NCBI GenBank assembly: GCA_041662485.1
Contig: JBAZSJ010000019.1
Coordinates: 1 to 64,000 of the forward strand
Reading direction: 5' to 3'
DNA from: Rariglobus sp041662485
GTDB lineage: Bacteria > Verrucomicrobiota > Verrucomicrobiia > Opitutales > Opitutaceae
DNA: 64,000 nucleotides
The translations under genes and the position numbers were made by a program. This document shows positions 54,179 through 63,603 of the stretch, piece by piece. Under the pieces are notes generated by a model, which did not search any database, was not told where the DNA came from, and worked only from the letters and a program-made list of their open reading frames with translations. Every line of letters begins with the position of its first letter. Positions within the stretch are counted from its first letter, which is position 1.

Positions 54179-57100
54179 TTATTTGGTCTGATCGTTTGTG
54201 TCCGTTTTGCCGCCGAGCGGCTTGACCTTGAAGAGGCGGGTGACGACCACGTAGAAGACGGGGATCAGGAAGATGGCGAGGAAGGTGGCGGCGACGACGC
54301 CGCCGAGCACGCCGGTGCCGATCGAGTTCTGGCTGCCGGAGCCGGCGCCGTGGGCGGTGGCCAGGGGGACGACGCCGAGACCGAAGGCGAGCGACGTCAT
54401 GAGGATGGGCCGCAGGCGTTGACGGCAGGCGAGGAGGGTGCCCTCGACGAGATCCATGCCGCGGTTGAAGTTCTCGCGGGCGAACTCGACGATGAGGATG
54501 GCGTTCTTCGCGGAGAGGCCGACGGTGGTGAGCAGGCCGACCTGGAAGTAGACGTCGTTGGTGAGCCCGCGGAGCCAGACGGCGACGACGGCCCCGAGGA
54601 TGCCGAGGGGAACCACGAGCATGACGGAGAAGGGCACGGCCCAGCTCTCGTAGAGGGCGGCGAGACAGAGGAAGACGATCAGCAGCGAGACGGCGTAGAG
54701 CGCGGGAGCCTGAGAGCCGGAAAGCTTTTCCTCGTAGGAAAGGCCGGTCCAGGCGTAGTCGAAGCCGGCGGGCAGTTTTTGGGTGAGCTCCTCCATGGCG
54801 AGGATGGCTTCGCCTGAACTGTGGCCGGGCCGGGACTGGCCTTGGAGGGCGATGGAAGGGAGGCCGTTGAAGCGTTCGAGGAGAGGGGAGCCGAAGGTCC
54901 AGTGTCCGGTGACGAAGGTGTCGAGCGGCACGCTTTCGCCGGACGTGTTGGGGACATACCAGCGGGCGAGGTCCTCGGGGTTCATGCGGAACGTGGCGTC
55001 GCCCTGCATGTAGATTTTTTTAACGCGGCCCCGGTGGCTGAAATCGCCGATATAGGCGGAGCCCCAGGTGGCGGAGAGGGTCTGGTTGACGAGGCCGAGA
55101 GGGACGCCGAGGGCGCTGGCCTTGGCGTCGTCGATGTCGAGTTTGTATTGGGGGACGTCGTCGAAGCCGCTGGGGCGGGTGTTGGCGATGCGATAGTCGG
55201 CGTTGGAGAGGCCGAGGAGCTGGCCGCGGGCCTGCATGAGGGCCTCGTGGCCCTGGGCGGAGCGGTCGATGAGCTGGTATTCGAAGCCGTTGGCGGTGCC
55301 GAGCTCGATGATGGCGGGAGGGGGGAAGGCGAAGACCATGCCTTCCCTGACGCGGGCGAAGTGCGCCATGGCGCGGCCGGCGATGGCGCCGACCTTGGAC
55401 CGGTTGCCGGTGCGCCGGTCCCATTCCTTGAGTTTGACGAAGCCGAGGCCGGCGTTCTGGCCGCGTCCGCCGAAGCTGAAGCCGGCGACGACCATGACGG
55501 ATTCGACGACGTCCTTTTCCTCGGTGAGGAAGTAGTCGTTGACCTCGCGGAGCAAGGCGACGGTCTGCTCCTGGGTGGAGCCGGCGGGGAGCTGCGCCTG
55601 CAGGATCATCATGCCCTGGTCCTCGTCGGGAAGGAAGGAGCCGGGGATGCGCATGTAGACGACGCCGAGGGCGACGAGGATGGCGGCGTAGACGGCGAGG
55701 GAGCGGCGCCAGTTGCGGACGGAGGAGCCGACGCCGGAGACGTAGGTGTCGGCGCCGCGGTTGAAGCCGCGGTTGAACCATCCGAAGAAGCCGCGTTTTT
55801 CCTCGTGGCGGTCCTTGGGGACGGGCTTGAGCAAGGTGGCGCAGAGGGCGGGGGTGAGGGTGAGCGCGACGAAGACCGACAGGGCCATGGCCGAGACGAT
55901 GGTGATGGAGAACTGGCGGTAGATGATGCCGGTGGCGCCGCCGAAGAAGGCCATGGGAGTGAACACCGCGGCGAGGACGAGGCCGATGCCGACGAGGGCG
56001 CCGGTGATCTGGTCCATCGATTTTTGCGTCGCCTCCTTGGGGGGGAGCCCCTCCTCGGCCATGACGCGCTCGACGTTCTCGACCACGACGATGGCGTCGT
56101 CCACGAGCAGGCCGATGGCGAGCACGAGGCCGAACATGGTGAGGGTGTTGATCGTGAAGCCGAAGGCCGACATGGCGGCAAAGGTGCCGAGGAGCACGAC
56201 GGGGACGGCGATCGAGGGGATGAGGGTGGCCCGGATGTTCTGGAGGAAGAGCCACATCACCAGGAACACGAGGACGATGGCCTCGGCGAGGGTCTTGACG
56301 ACCTCCTCGATCGAGAGACGGACGAAGGGGGTGGTGTCGAAGGCGCGGGCATACTTCATGCCGGCGGGGAGGAAGGGTTGCTGGCTGGCGAGGAAGTCGT
56401 CGAGCTGCCGCACCGTGGCGAGGGCGTTGGCGCCGATGGACGGGCGGATGGCGAGGCCGGAGGAAGTCTGGTTGTTGTAGAAGGCGTCGATGGCGGAGCT
56501 CTCGCCGGCGAGCTCAAGGCGGGCGACGTCGCCGAGGCGGACGGCGGCGCCGTCGGCGGTGGTGCGGAGGAGGACGCGGGCGAAGTCCTCGGGGGTCTGG
56601 AGACGGCTGCGCGCGGTGATGGTGGCGTTGAGGCGCTGGCCGGGGAGGGCGGGGGTGCCGCCGAACTGGCCGGCGGAGACCTGGGCGTTTTGCGCGGACA
56701 GGGCGGAGGTGATATCGGAGACGGTGATGCCGTAGTTCGTCATTTGGTCGGCGTTGAGCCAGATGCGCATGGCATACTGGCTGCCGAAGACGACGGCCTC
56801 GCCGACGCCCGGTATGCGGCTGATGGGTTCCTTCAGGTTGGAGTTGATGAAGTCGGCGATGTCGTCGCGGCTGACGGCGGGGCTGTCGGAGTAGAAGGCG
56901 TAAACGATCAGGAAGTTGCGGACGGATTTCTGCACCTTGACGCCGAGGTCCTGGACCTCCTGCGGCAGCAGCGACGTGGCGAGCTGGAGCTTGTTCTGCA
57001 CCTGAACCTGGGCGATGTCGGGGTCGGTGCCGGAGCGAAAGGTGATGGTGATGGTGACGTTGCCCGAGGAATCGCTCGTGGTCTGCATGTAGAGCACGTT

Positions 57101-57319
57101 GTCGATGCCGGTGAGGTTTTGCTCGATGACCTGGGCGACGGTGTTCTCGACGGTTTCGGCCGAGGCGCCGGGGTAGGAGGCGGAGATCGCGACCTGCGGG
57201 GAGGCGATGTTGGGATACTGCGAGACGGGAAGGGAGCGGATCGAAAGGAGTCCCGCCACCATGAGAAGGATGGAGAGAACCCAAGCGAAAACCGGGCGGT
57301 CGATGAAAAATCTGGCCAT
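54179..57319 (-). CDS. RND multidrug efflux pump, inner-membrane subunit (HAE1), system 2
   Basis: 1046 residues, full length. It opens MARFFIDRPVFAWVLSI and has GLLVDDAIVVVENVERVMAE with the proton-relay aspartates, GSQNSIGTGVLGG and RQRLRPILMTSLAFGLG. It is clearly homologous to system 1 at 45140-48268, with which it shares long similar blocks, so the two are paralogues. It lies between its adaptor and channel genes. Confidence 0.96.
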   Translation of the reverse strand: MARFFIDRPVFAWVLSILLMVAGLLSIRSLPVSQYPNIASPQVAISASYPGASAETVENTVAQVIEQNLTGIDNVLYMQTTSDSSGNVTITITFRSGTDPDIAQVQVQNKLQLATSLLPQEVQDLGVKVQKSVRNFLIVYAFYSDSPAVSRDDIADFINSNLKEPISRIPGVGEAVVFGSQYAMRIWLNADQMTNYGITVSDITSALSAQNAQVSAGQFGGTPALPGQRLNATITARSRLQTPEDFARVLLRTTADGAAVRLGDVARLELAGESSAIDAFYNNQTSSGLAIRPSIGANALATVRQLDDFLASQQPFLPAGMKYARAFDTTPFVRLSIEEVVKTLAEAIVLVFLVMWLFLQNIRATLIPSIAVPVVLLGTFAAMSAFGFTINTLTMFGLVLAIGLLVDDAIVVVENVERVMAEEGLPPKEATQKSMDQITGALVGIGLVLAAVFTPMAFFGGATGIIYRQFSITIVSAMALSVFVALTLTPALCATLLKPVPKDRHEEKRGFFGWFNRGFNRGADTYVSGVGSSVRNWRRSLAVYAAILVALGVVYMRIPGSFLPDEDQGMMILQAQLPAGSTQEQTVALLREVNDYFLTEEKDVVESVMVVAGFSFGGRGQNAGLGFVKLKEWDRRTGNRSKVGAIAGRAMAHFARVREGMVFAFPPPAIIELGTANGFEYQLIDRSAQGHEALMQARGQLLGLSNADYRIANTRPSGFDDVPQYKLDIDDAKASALGVPLGLVNQTLSATWGSAYIGDFSHRGRVKKIYMQGDATFRMNPEDLARWYVPNTSGESVPLDTFVTGHWTFGSPLLERFNGLPSIALQGQSRPGHSSGEAILAMEELTQKLPAGFDYAWTGLSYEEKLSGSQAPALYAVSLLIVFLCLAALYESWAVPFSVMLVVPLGILGAVVAVWLRGLTNDVYFQVGLLTTVGLSAKNAILIVEFARENFNRGMDLVEGTLLACRQRLRPILMTSLAFGLGVVPLATAHGAGSGSQNSIGTGVLGGVVAATFLAIFLIPVFYVVVTRLFKVKPLGGKTDTNDQTK

Positions 57320-57388
57320 GAGAAAAAGGGAGTAAGGTGAGGCGCGGGTCCGCCCGCGGCTGAAGCGGGGCGGAATGATGCGTGCGGA

Positions 57389-58552
57389 TTAGCGGGCGGC
57401 GGGGGCGGGCGTGGCGGCGGCCTTGGGCCGGAAGGGAACGGGCTTCACCGGCGCGCCCGGGCGGATGCGCTGGAGATTGGTGACGATGACCTGGTCGCCG
57501 GCCTTGAGACCGGAATCGACCACCCACTGGTCGAGGTAGGTGCGGCCGGTCTTGAGGACGCGCAGTTCGGCGGTGCCGTCGGCGGCGACCACGTAGGCGA
57601 TCGGATCGCCGCGGTAGTTGCGGCTGACGCCTTGCTGCGGGGCAAGCAGGGCCTGCGGGTTGACGCCCGCATCGTAGCGGGCGCGGACGAACGTTCCGGG
57701 GAGGAGATCCCCCTTGGGGTTGGGAAAAAGGGCCCGGAGGGTGACGGAACCGGTGCCGCGGTTGACCGTGATGTCGGAGAATTCGAGGCGGCCGGGGAGG
57801 GAATACGGGGTGCCGTCTTCGAGGACGAGGGTGATGAGAGGCCGGCCGTCGCCGTCCCTGGTCATGAGTCCGCTTTCGAGTTCGCGCTTCAGGCGGGCGA
57901 CCTCGGAGCTGGGCTGGACGAGGTTGACGTAGATGGGGTCGGTTTGCTGAACGGTGGCCAGAAGCGTGGCCTGGGCCGCCTGCACATAGGCGCCCTCGGT
58001 GACTTCGGCCAGGCCGATGCGTCCGTCGATGGGGGAGGTGACCTTGGTGTAGCCGAGGTTGATATCGGCGGCGAGGACCGCGGCCTTGCCGGCGGCGACA
58101 TCGGCCTCGCCGGACCGGAGGGCGGCGAGGGCGTCGTCATAGTCCTGCCGGCTGATGGCCCGGGAATCGACGAGTTGCTTGAAGCGTTGTTCGTGCAGGC
58201 GGGCGGAGACGGCGGCGGCCTCGGCACGCGCAAGGCTTGCCTTGGCGCTGTCCAGGGAGGCCTGGTAGGGGGCCGGATCGATTTGGTAGAGGAGCTGGCC
58301 CGCGGCGACGTTATTGCCCTCGGTGAAAAGGCGTTTGAGGACGATGCCGCTGACACGGGCCCGGACCTCGGCGATGCGATAGGCGGAGGTGCGTCCGGGG
58401 AGTTCGCGGGCGTGGGAGACCGGAGCGGTGGAGACGGCGACCACGTCGACTTCCACCGGTGCCGGAACGGGGGCGGCAGGTTTCTTGTGGCAGCCCGCGA
58501 GCAGGAGGGCGGCGATCAGGGTTGCGGGCAGGAGAACGGGTTTCATCGGCAT
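57389..58552 (-). CDS. RND adaptor (membrane fusion) lipoprotein, system 2
   Basis: 387 residues with a lipobox (LLLAGCHKK). The domain order is as in system 1, including the shared RELPGRTSAYRIAEVRARVS and VTSPIDGRIGLAEVTEGAYV segments and a coiled-coil hairpin (about 95-165). The C-terminal tail is Ala/Pro-rich. It follows marR by 18 bases and precedes the pump gene by 69. Confidence 0.95.
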   Translation of the reverse strand: MPMKPVLLPATLIAALLLAGCHKKPAAPVPAPVEVDVVAVSTAPVSHARELPGRTSAYRIAEVRARVSGIVLKRLFTEGNNVAAGQLLYQIDPAPYQASLDSAKASLARAEAAAVSARLHEQRFKQLVDSRAISRQDYDDALAALRSGEADVAAGKAAVLAADINLGYTKVTSPIDGRIGLAEVTEGAYVQAAQATLLATVQQTDPIYVNLVQPSSEVARLKRELESGLMTRDGDGRPLITLVLEDGTPYSLPGRLEFSDITVNRGTGSVTLRALFPNPKGDLLPGTFVRARYDAGVNPQALLAPQQGVSRNYRGDPIAYVVAADGTAELRVLKTGRTYLDQWVVDSGLKAGDQVIVTNLQRIRPGAPVKPVPFRPKAAATPAPAAR

Positions 58553-58570
58553 ATAAGTAAGGGGACGGAG

Positions 58571-59095
58571 TCAGGAGGAGACGGCCGGCAATTGTTCGCA
58601 GAGGGTTGCGCACAATTGGTGCAGGGTCCTGCATTGGGAGGTTGTCAGGGCTTTGCCGTGGTCAGTCATGGCGGCGAGGAACGGCAGGACCGTTTCCTCG
58701 GTGAGGAGACGGCCCGAATCGGTGAGTTGAACGTGTCGCATGCGACGGTCGGCGGGAGCGCATTCGCGCGTGACCCAGCCCTCCTCCCGCATGGATTCGA
58801 GCGTGGCGGTCATGGTGGCCCGGCTCACCTGCGCTTCCATGGCGAGCTCGGACGGGGTGGCGGGCGTGGGCTCGAGGGCGTAGAGACTGATGAGCGCCGC
58901 GAATTTGGCGTCGGACAGGTGCTGGTGCGAGAGAACGGCGTGCAACTGGACACGCAACCGCCGCCCGGTTTCCAGCAAGGCGAGCATGGCCGCACAACCC
59001 TCGGGCTCGCCGATGCGACTGTGCCGGGAGATGCGAACCAGCATCTTCAAGGGCAGGGCGGAGAGACAGGTGGTCGATGGAGGCGCGCCGGACAT
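58571..59095 (-). CDS. MarR-family transcriptional regulator
   Basis: 174 residues with a MarR winged helix: LSDAKFAALISLYALEPTPA, PSELAMEAQVSRATMTATLE (recognition region), SMREEGWVTRECAPADRRMR (wing) and VQLTDSGRLLTEE. It is the first gene of the system 2 efflux operon and probably represses it, releasing DNA on ligand binding. The ATG at 59095 gives MSGAPPSTTCLS; a later start is possible. Confidence 0.92.
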   Translation of the reverse strand: MSGAPPSTTCLSALPLKMLVRISRHSRIGEPEGCAAMLALLETGRRLRVQLHAVLSHQHLSDAKFAALISLYALEPTPATPSELAMEAQVSRATMTATLESMREEGWVTRECAPADRRMRHVQLTDSGRLLTEETVLPFLAAMTDHGKALTTSQCRTLHQLCATLCEQLPAVSS

Positions 59096-59319
59096 GAGAG
59101 GGTGGCAAGAGTATAGCCGTCGGCATCCGGAGCAGGAAATGCCAAGGACGACGGAGGCTTATGCCGTAAAAGCATAAGGGGACGGGGGCCGACAATGACC
59201 GGGACGACGGGGGCGACTGCGTTTCACGGGAGCGGAGTGCGGGGATGCGCCGCGTGATTATTGTCGGATTTTGATTCCGGTGGCGGCGGGTTGTCGGCCT
59301 AATGCGCGTTTCCTTCTTC

Positions 59320-60432
59320 ATGCGCCTCCGCCGGATCACGCTGCAGCATTTCCGCAACATTCCCTTCGCCGAACTCGCGTTCGACGGACGGCAGCAGTTT
59401 TTCGTCGGCGACAACGGTCAGGGGAAAACCAACCTGCTGGAGGCGGCGGGTTTTGTGAGCGCGCTGCGGTCGTTTCGCACGGCGGACACCCGCATGCTGA
59501 TCGCTCACGACCAGCCGGAGGCGGCGCTGGCGTGCGAGTTTGACCATGAAAAGCTCGGGGTGACGAAGCTCGTCATCAAGCTGCGTCCCGGTGGCAAGGA
59601 AGTCTGGTGCGACGGCGAGAAGGTCACGCGGCTGGGCGATTATCTCGGGCGTTTTCCGACCGTGGTGTTTTCCTCGCAGGACCAGCAGCTCGTGCGTGGG
59701 TCGCCGGGGCTGAGGAGACGGTGGCTTGATTTTACGCTCGCGGCGATGGACATGGGCTATCTGCGCGCGTTGCAAAGTTACCACAAGGCGCTGGCCGAGC
59801 GGAACGCGTTGCTGAAACGCAATGGAGGGGCGGGGGAACTCGGGGCGTTCGAGCGTCCGCTGGCGACGGCGGCGGCGGAGTTGCAGGTGAAGCGCGAGGC
59901 GGGCGTGGCCGAATTGGCGGAGCACGTGGCGGCGGCCTACGCGCGGATCGCCGACGGAGCGGAGCGCGCGGGGCTGCGTTACGCGCCCGACATCACGGCG
60001 GAGAACGCGCATGCGTGGCTCGGGGTGTTTGAGCGCGGACGCGGGCGCGACCAGCAGTTTCGCACGACGCTGGCCGGACCGCACCGCGACGACCTCGGGT
60101 TCACGCTGGATGACCGGACGGCGCGCGACTTTGGCTCGGAAGGGCAGCAGCGCAGCCTCGTGCTGGCGTTGAGGCTGGCGCAGGTGAGTTTTTTTCGTGC
60201 GCGCGCGGGCGTGGAGCCGCTGCTGCTGGCGGACGATGTGTTGGGCGAGCTTGACCCGGAGCGGCGGCGGCGGTTCTGGGCGACGCTGGGCGAGGTTCGT
60301 CAGGTGATCGCCACGGGCACGAGCCTGCCCGATGTGGAGCTGGGCGCGTGGGAGGTGTTTCGCGTGGCGGGCGGCACGTTTGCGAAGGAAACGGAATCGC
60401 GAGCAAGCTCGCTCCCACTTCAAACCCCATGA
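59320..60432 (+). CDS. recF: DNA replication and repair protein RecF
   Basis: 370 residues of the SMC-like RecF family, which loads RecA at gaps. Motifs are Walker A GDNGQGKTNLLEA (about 27-39), the signature GSEGQQRSLVLALRLAQ and Walker B LLLADDVLGELD. The start at 59320 (MRLRRITLQHFRN) matches the family. The last 15 or so residues (ESRASSLPLQTP) are encoded by a dispersed GCGAGCAAGCTCGC repeat (60397-60418). Its TGA overlaps the next ATG (ATGA). Confidence 0.95.
   Translation: MRLRRITLQHFRNIPFAELAFDGRQQFFVGDNGQGKTNLLEAAGFVSALRSFRTADTRMLIAHDQPEAALACEFDHEKLGVTKLVIKLRPGGKEVWCDGEKVTRLGDYLGRFPTVVFSSQDQQLVRGSPGLRRRWLDFTLAAMDMGYLRALQSYHKALAERNALLKRNGGAGELGAFERPLATAAAELQVKREAGVAELAEHVAAAYARIADGAERAGLRYAPDITAENAHAWLGVFERGRGRDQQFRTTLAGPHRDDLGFTLDDRTARDFGSEGQQRSLVLALRLAQVSFFRARAGVEPLLLADDVLGELDPERRRRFWATLGEVRQVIATGTSLPDVELGAWEVFRVAGGTFAKETESRASSLPLQTP
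60397..60418. repeat. Dispersed 22-mer inside recF
   Basis: Exact copy of the 22-base arm found at 1453-1474, 5043-5064 and 31550-31571, here as the 3' end of the recF coding sequence. Confidence 0.9.
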
Positions 60433-61166
60433 ACCTCGAACCGTGGCAACTGGCGCTGGCGTTTTTGGGCGCGCTGCTCGTGGGTGTTTCCAAGACTGGC
60501 ATCGCCGGGCTGGGGATGCTGTTCGTGGTGATGTTTGCGAATGTGATCCCGGCGAAGCAGTCGAGCGGGTTTGTGCTGCCGCTGCTGATCTTCGGAGACG
60601 TGGTCGCGGTGTGGTCGTATCGCGCGCACGCGAAATGGGCGCATGTGTGGCGATTGATGCCGTGGACGGCGGCCGGCGTGGTGATCGGATATTTTGCGAT
60701 GGATGAAATCGACGACCGGCAGGCGCGCGTGCTGATCGGCGCGATCATCCTGGTGATGGTGGCGGTGCAGTTGTGGCGGCGGTCGCGGTTGAAACCGGGC
60801 GAGGTCGAGGAGGCGGGGGCGTGGTTTGCGCCGACGATCGGCGTGCTGGCGGGGTTCACCACGCTGGTGGCGAACGCGGCGGGTCCGCTCATGGCGATCT
60901 ACCTGCTGGCGATGCGGCTGCCCAAGATGGAATACGTGGGCACGGGCGCGGTGTTTTTCCTGCTGCTCAACTGTTTCAAGGTGCCGTTCATGGTGGATCT
61001 CGGGCTGATCACGACGGACAGCTTCGGCTTCAATCTGATGCTGGCGCCGGCGGTTTTTCTCGGCGCGATGCTGGGGCGGAAGCTGCTGCCGAAGATCAAC
61101 CAGAAGCTGTTTGAAAACCTCGCGCTTGGCCTGAGCGCGGTGGCGGGGGTGAGGTTACTGTTTTAA
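60429..61166 (+). CDS. TSUP (TauE/SafE) family transporter
   Basis: 245 residues with seven to eight membrane helices and the two half-repeats of the family (FLGALLVGVSKTGIAGLGML, then TIGVLAGFTTLVANAAGPLM). Members export sulfite or organosulfonates and other anions; the substrate is unknown. The start ATG at 60429 overlaps the recF stop. The odd pairing with recF is probably a local operon fusion. Confidence 0.88.
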   Translation: MNLEPWQLALAFLGALLVGVSKTGIAGLGMLFVVMFANVIPAKQSSGFVLPLLIFGDVVAVWSYRAHAKWAHVWRLMPWTAAGVVIGYFAMDEIDDRQARVLIGAIILVMVAVQLWRRSRLKPGEVEEAGAWFAPTIGVLAGFTTLVANAAGPLMAIYLLAMRLPKMEYVGTGAVFFLLLNCFKVPFMVDLGLITTDSFGFNLMLAPAVFLGAMLGRKLLPKINQKLFENLALGLSAVAGVRLLF

Positions 61167-61290
61167 GGGAAGGCGAAGATGTCGCCCCTTCTTTCTCTTT
61201 CCTCTTTATCTTTATCCTTCGTCAGGGCGGTATGAGGGCGTTTTCCAAGCCGGAGAAAGAGAAAGATTAAGAGGAAAGAGAACGATAACC
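61167..61290. repeat. Pyrimidine-rich inverted repeat between TSUP and ruvC genes
   Basis: TTCTTTCTCTTTCCTCTTTA near 61190-61212 and its near complement (GAGAAAGAGAAAGATTAAGA and GGAAAGAGAA) near 61252-61281 form a long imperfect inverted repeat. It may act as a terminator or RNA-processing hairpin. Confidence 0.6.
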
Positions 61291-61902
61291 ATGGCACGCA
61301 TGAACGTCAGGCAGATGTGGGCGGCGAAGCTGGCGGGCGGGGCGATGCCCGCGCCGAAGGGGCTGCCCGCGCGGACGGTCGCGGCGGGTATGCAGACGGG
61401 GTTTACGCTGCAGCGTCCGCCGTTTCAGGGACGGGTGCTGGGGATAGATCCGTCGTTGCGCGGGACGGGTCTGGCGTTGATCGAGTTTGCGCCGGCGCGC
61501 CAGCCGGTGCTGCTGCGCTGCCAGACGTTGAAGATTCCGGCGAGCCGGCCGATGTCCTACGCGTTGGGCGAAATTCACCGGGCGGTGGCGAAATTCCTGG
61601 TGGATTTCGACGTGCGGCACGTGGCGCTGGAGCAGACGATCTTCGTGCAGAATTTCCAGACGGCGCAGATCCTCGGCGCGGCGCGCGGCGCGGCGATCTC
61701 GGCGGCGGCGATCGGCGGGAAGGACGTTTTTGAATATGCGCCGCTGCGCGTGAAGCAGGCGGTCGTCGGCGCGGGACGGGCCAGCAAAGAGCAGATGGCG
61801 CGCACGGTCATGGCCTTGCTTGGTCACGGCCGAACGCTGGCGCTGGACGAGGCGGATGCGGCGGGCGTGGCGTTGTGCCACGCGTTCACCTGGCGGGAGT
61901 GA
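61291..61902 (+). CDS. ruvC: Crossover junction endodeoxyribonuclease RuvC
   Basis: 203 residues. It resolves Holliday junctions. The catalytic acidic residues are visible: D in VLGIDPSLRGTG (about residue 53), E in VALEQTIF (about 112), and the DEADAAG pair near 190. About 46 extra residues precede the core (MNVRQMWAAKLAGGAMPAPK and more), longer than typical RuvC. The start could be internal, but no good alternative is visible before the core. Confidence 0.9.
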   Translation: MARMNVRQMWAAKLAGGAMPAPKGLPARTVAAGMQTGFTLQRPPFQGRVLGIDPSLRGTGLALIEFAPARQPVLLRCQTLKIPASRPMSYALGEIHRAVAKFLVDFDVRHVALEQTIFVQNFQTAQILGAARGAAISAAAIGGKDVFEYAPLRVKQAVVGAGRASKEQMARTVMALLGHGRTLALDEADAAGVALCHAFTWRE

Positions 61903-61960
61903 ACGGGCGCCGGCTCAGCCGCATCCATGCAGCCTAGAGATGAAGAGCCCCGTGGCTGAC

Positions 61961-62044
61961 GAAACCAAAAGGTGGACGGCGATCTCCGAGCGCCGTTGAA
62001 GTCGTCCGTCTGCTGAACGCGCTCGGAGATCGCGTTCCACCTCG
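61961..62044. repeat. Palindromic intergenic repeat
   Basis: AGGTGGACGGCGATCTCCGA and CTCGGAGATCGCGTTCCACC form an imperfect inverted repeat between the convergent ruvC and NtrC-type genes. It probably serves as a terminator. Confidence 0.75.
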
Positions 62045-62066
62045 AGTTCAACTGCATCGTTACGCC

Positions 62067-63431
62067 TCAGTCGAGCTTGAGCGCCTTGAGCTTGTAGTGG
62101 AGCGCCCGGCGGCTGAGTCCGAGCAGGCGGGCGGCCTCGCCGCGTTGGGAGGTCACTTTTTCCAGCGTGCGCCGGATCATCAGGGATTCGACCTCGGTGA
62201 CGGTCATGCCGGACCGCACGACCAGGAGGGATTCGGCCGCCGGCGAAACCTCCGGCGCAGGGAGTGGCGGCGCATGCCCGATGTCGATCGACGAGGAGCG
62301 AACGGTGACGACGAGACGTTCGATCAGGTTGCGCAGCTGCCGGATGTTGCCGGGCCAGGGATGACGGGCGACCTGCGCGAGGAACTCGGGGGTGAACGTC
62401 TTCGGACGCCGGTCATGCCGGGCGCAGAAGTGGGTGTTGAAGGAACTGATCAGGGCGGGGATGTCCTCCACCCGGGCGCGGAGCGGCGGCAGAAACAGTT
62501 CCACGATGTTGAGGCGGTAGAGCAGATCGGAGCGGAAGCGGCCTTCGTTGGCCAGTCGGGCGAGATCGCGGTTGGTCGCGGCGACGATGCGCACGTCGGC
62601 CCGCACGGATTCGGGACTGCCCACGGGACGGTAAACGCCGTCCTCCAGGATGCGCAGCAGGTCGCCCTGGCCCTTGGGCGGAAGGTCGCCGATCTCGTCG
62701 AGAAACAACGTGCCGGCGCCGGCCAGCTTGAAGGCGCCGGGCCGGTCGTTGACCGCGCCGGTGAAGGCGCCGCGCACATGGCCGAAGAGCTCCGATTCGA
62801 GGAGCGAGTCCGTGAGGCCCGCGCAGTTGATGGCGACGAAGGGACCGGCCTGTCGGCGGCTGCGGTCGTGGAGCGCCCGCGCGACCAGTTCCTTGCCGGT
62901 GCCGCTTTCGCCGGTGACGAGCACCGGCACGTCGGTGGTGGCGACCTCGGCGAGGGTTTCGGCGACGGCGCGCATGGCCGCGCTGGTGCCCACAAAGACA
63001 TCGGGGTTCGCGCGGCGTTTCAGGCTTTGCCGGAGTTTCGGATCTTCGGCGACCAAGGCCTGCCTTTCTAGCGCCTTCTGCACCGCGCCACGGAGCGCGA
63101 CGGGATCGACCGGTTTGACGAGGTAATCGCAGGCGCCTTGGTGAACGGCGTCCACCGCGATGGCGATGGTGCCGCCCCGGCCGCAGAGCACGAACTCGGT
63201 GTCGCGGGACAGGGCGCGCACCTTTCTCATCAGCGCGATCACGTCAACCCGGCCCGCCTCGAAGCCCTTGACGACCAGATTGACGGGTTCCTGCCGGACG
63301 TGGCGCAGCACCTGCGCCTCCGTCGAGGCCGGCAGGACGTGATAACCCGCGGCGGTCAACGCGCCGGTCAGCAAGGCGAGGTCGCCGGCGTTTTGATCAA
63401 GGACGACGATGGTGATTTTGGCCGGGTTCAT
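62067..63431 (-). CDS. Sigma-54-dependent activator (NtrC type) with degenerate receiver
   Basis: 454 residues: receiver-like domain (about 5-120), AAA+ domain (about 142-370) and Fis-type HTH (about 410-454). The AAA+ part is intact: Walker A GESGTGKELVARA, the sigma-54 contact loop GAFTGA and Walker B TLFLDEIGDLP. In the receiver the acidic pair reads LDQ and the phospho-Asp position reads VVKGFEAG (Lys), though YLVKP keeps the Lys. It is thus likely not regulated by phosphorylation at that site. The HTH is SQRGEAARLLGLSRRALHYK. Confidence 0.9.
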   Translation of the reverse strand: MNPAKITIVVLDQNAGDLALLTGALTAAGYHVLPASTEAQVLRHVRQEPVNLVVKGFEAGRVDVIALMRKVRALSRDTEFVLCGRGGTIAIAVDAVHQGACDYLVKPVDPVALRGAVQKALERQALVAEDPKLRQSLKRRANPDVFVGTSAAMRAVAETLAEVATTDVPVLVTGESGTGKELVARALHDRSRRQAGPFVAINCAGLTDSLLESELFGHVRGAFTGAVNDRPGAFKLAGAGTLFLDEIGDLPPKGQGDLLRILEDGVYRPVGSPESVRADVRIVAATNRDLARLANEGRFRSDLLYRLNIVELFLPPLRARVEDIPALISSFNTHFCARHDRRPKTFTPEFLAQVARHPWPGNIRQLRNLIERLVVTVRSSSIDIGHAPPLPAPEVSPAAESLLVVRSGMTVTEVESLMIRRTLEKVTSQRGEAARLLGLSRRALHYKLKALKLD

Positions 63432-63603
63432 TCAGGGATAGCGTGCATATTATGCGCATGGTGTCTGCACGAATTGCGCAATCGTTGAAATTCCGGGGCC
63501 GGATAAACAGGGCGATGATGGCGCCGATATTTTTAGGAGACGGCGAGTGAAGAGGTTACGGAACGAGGGGGCGGCTTGGCCGATGCGATGCATAAGGGAT
63601 GGC

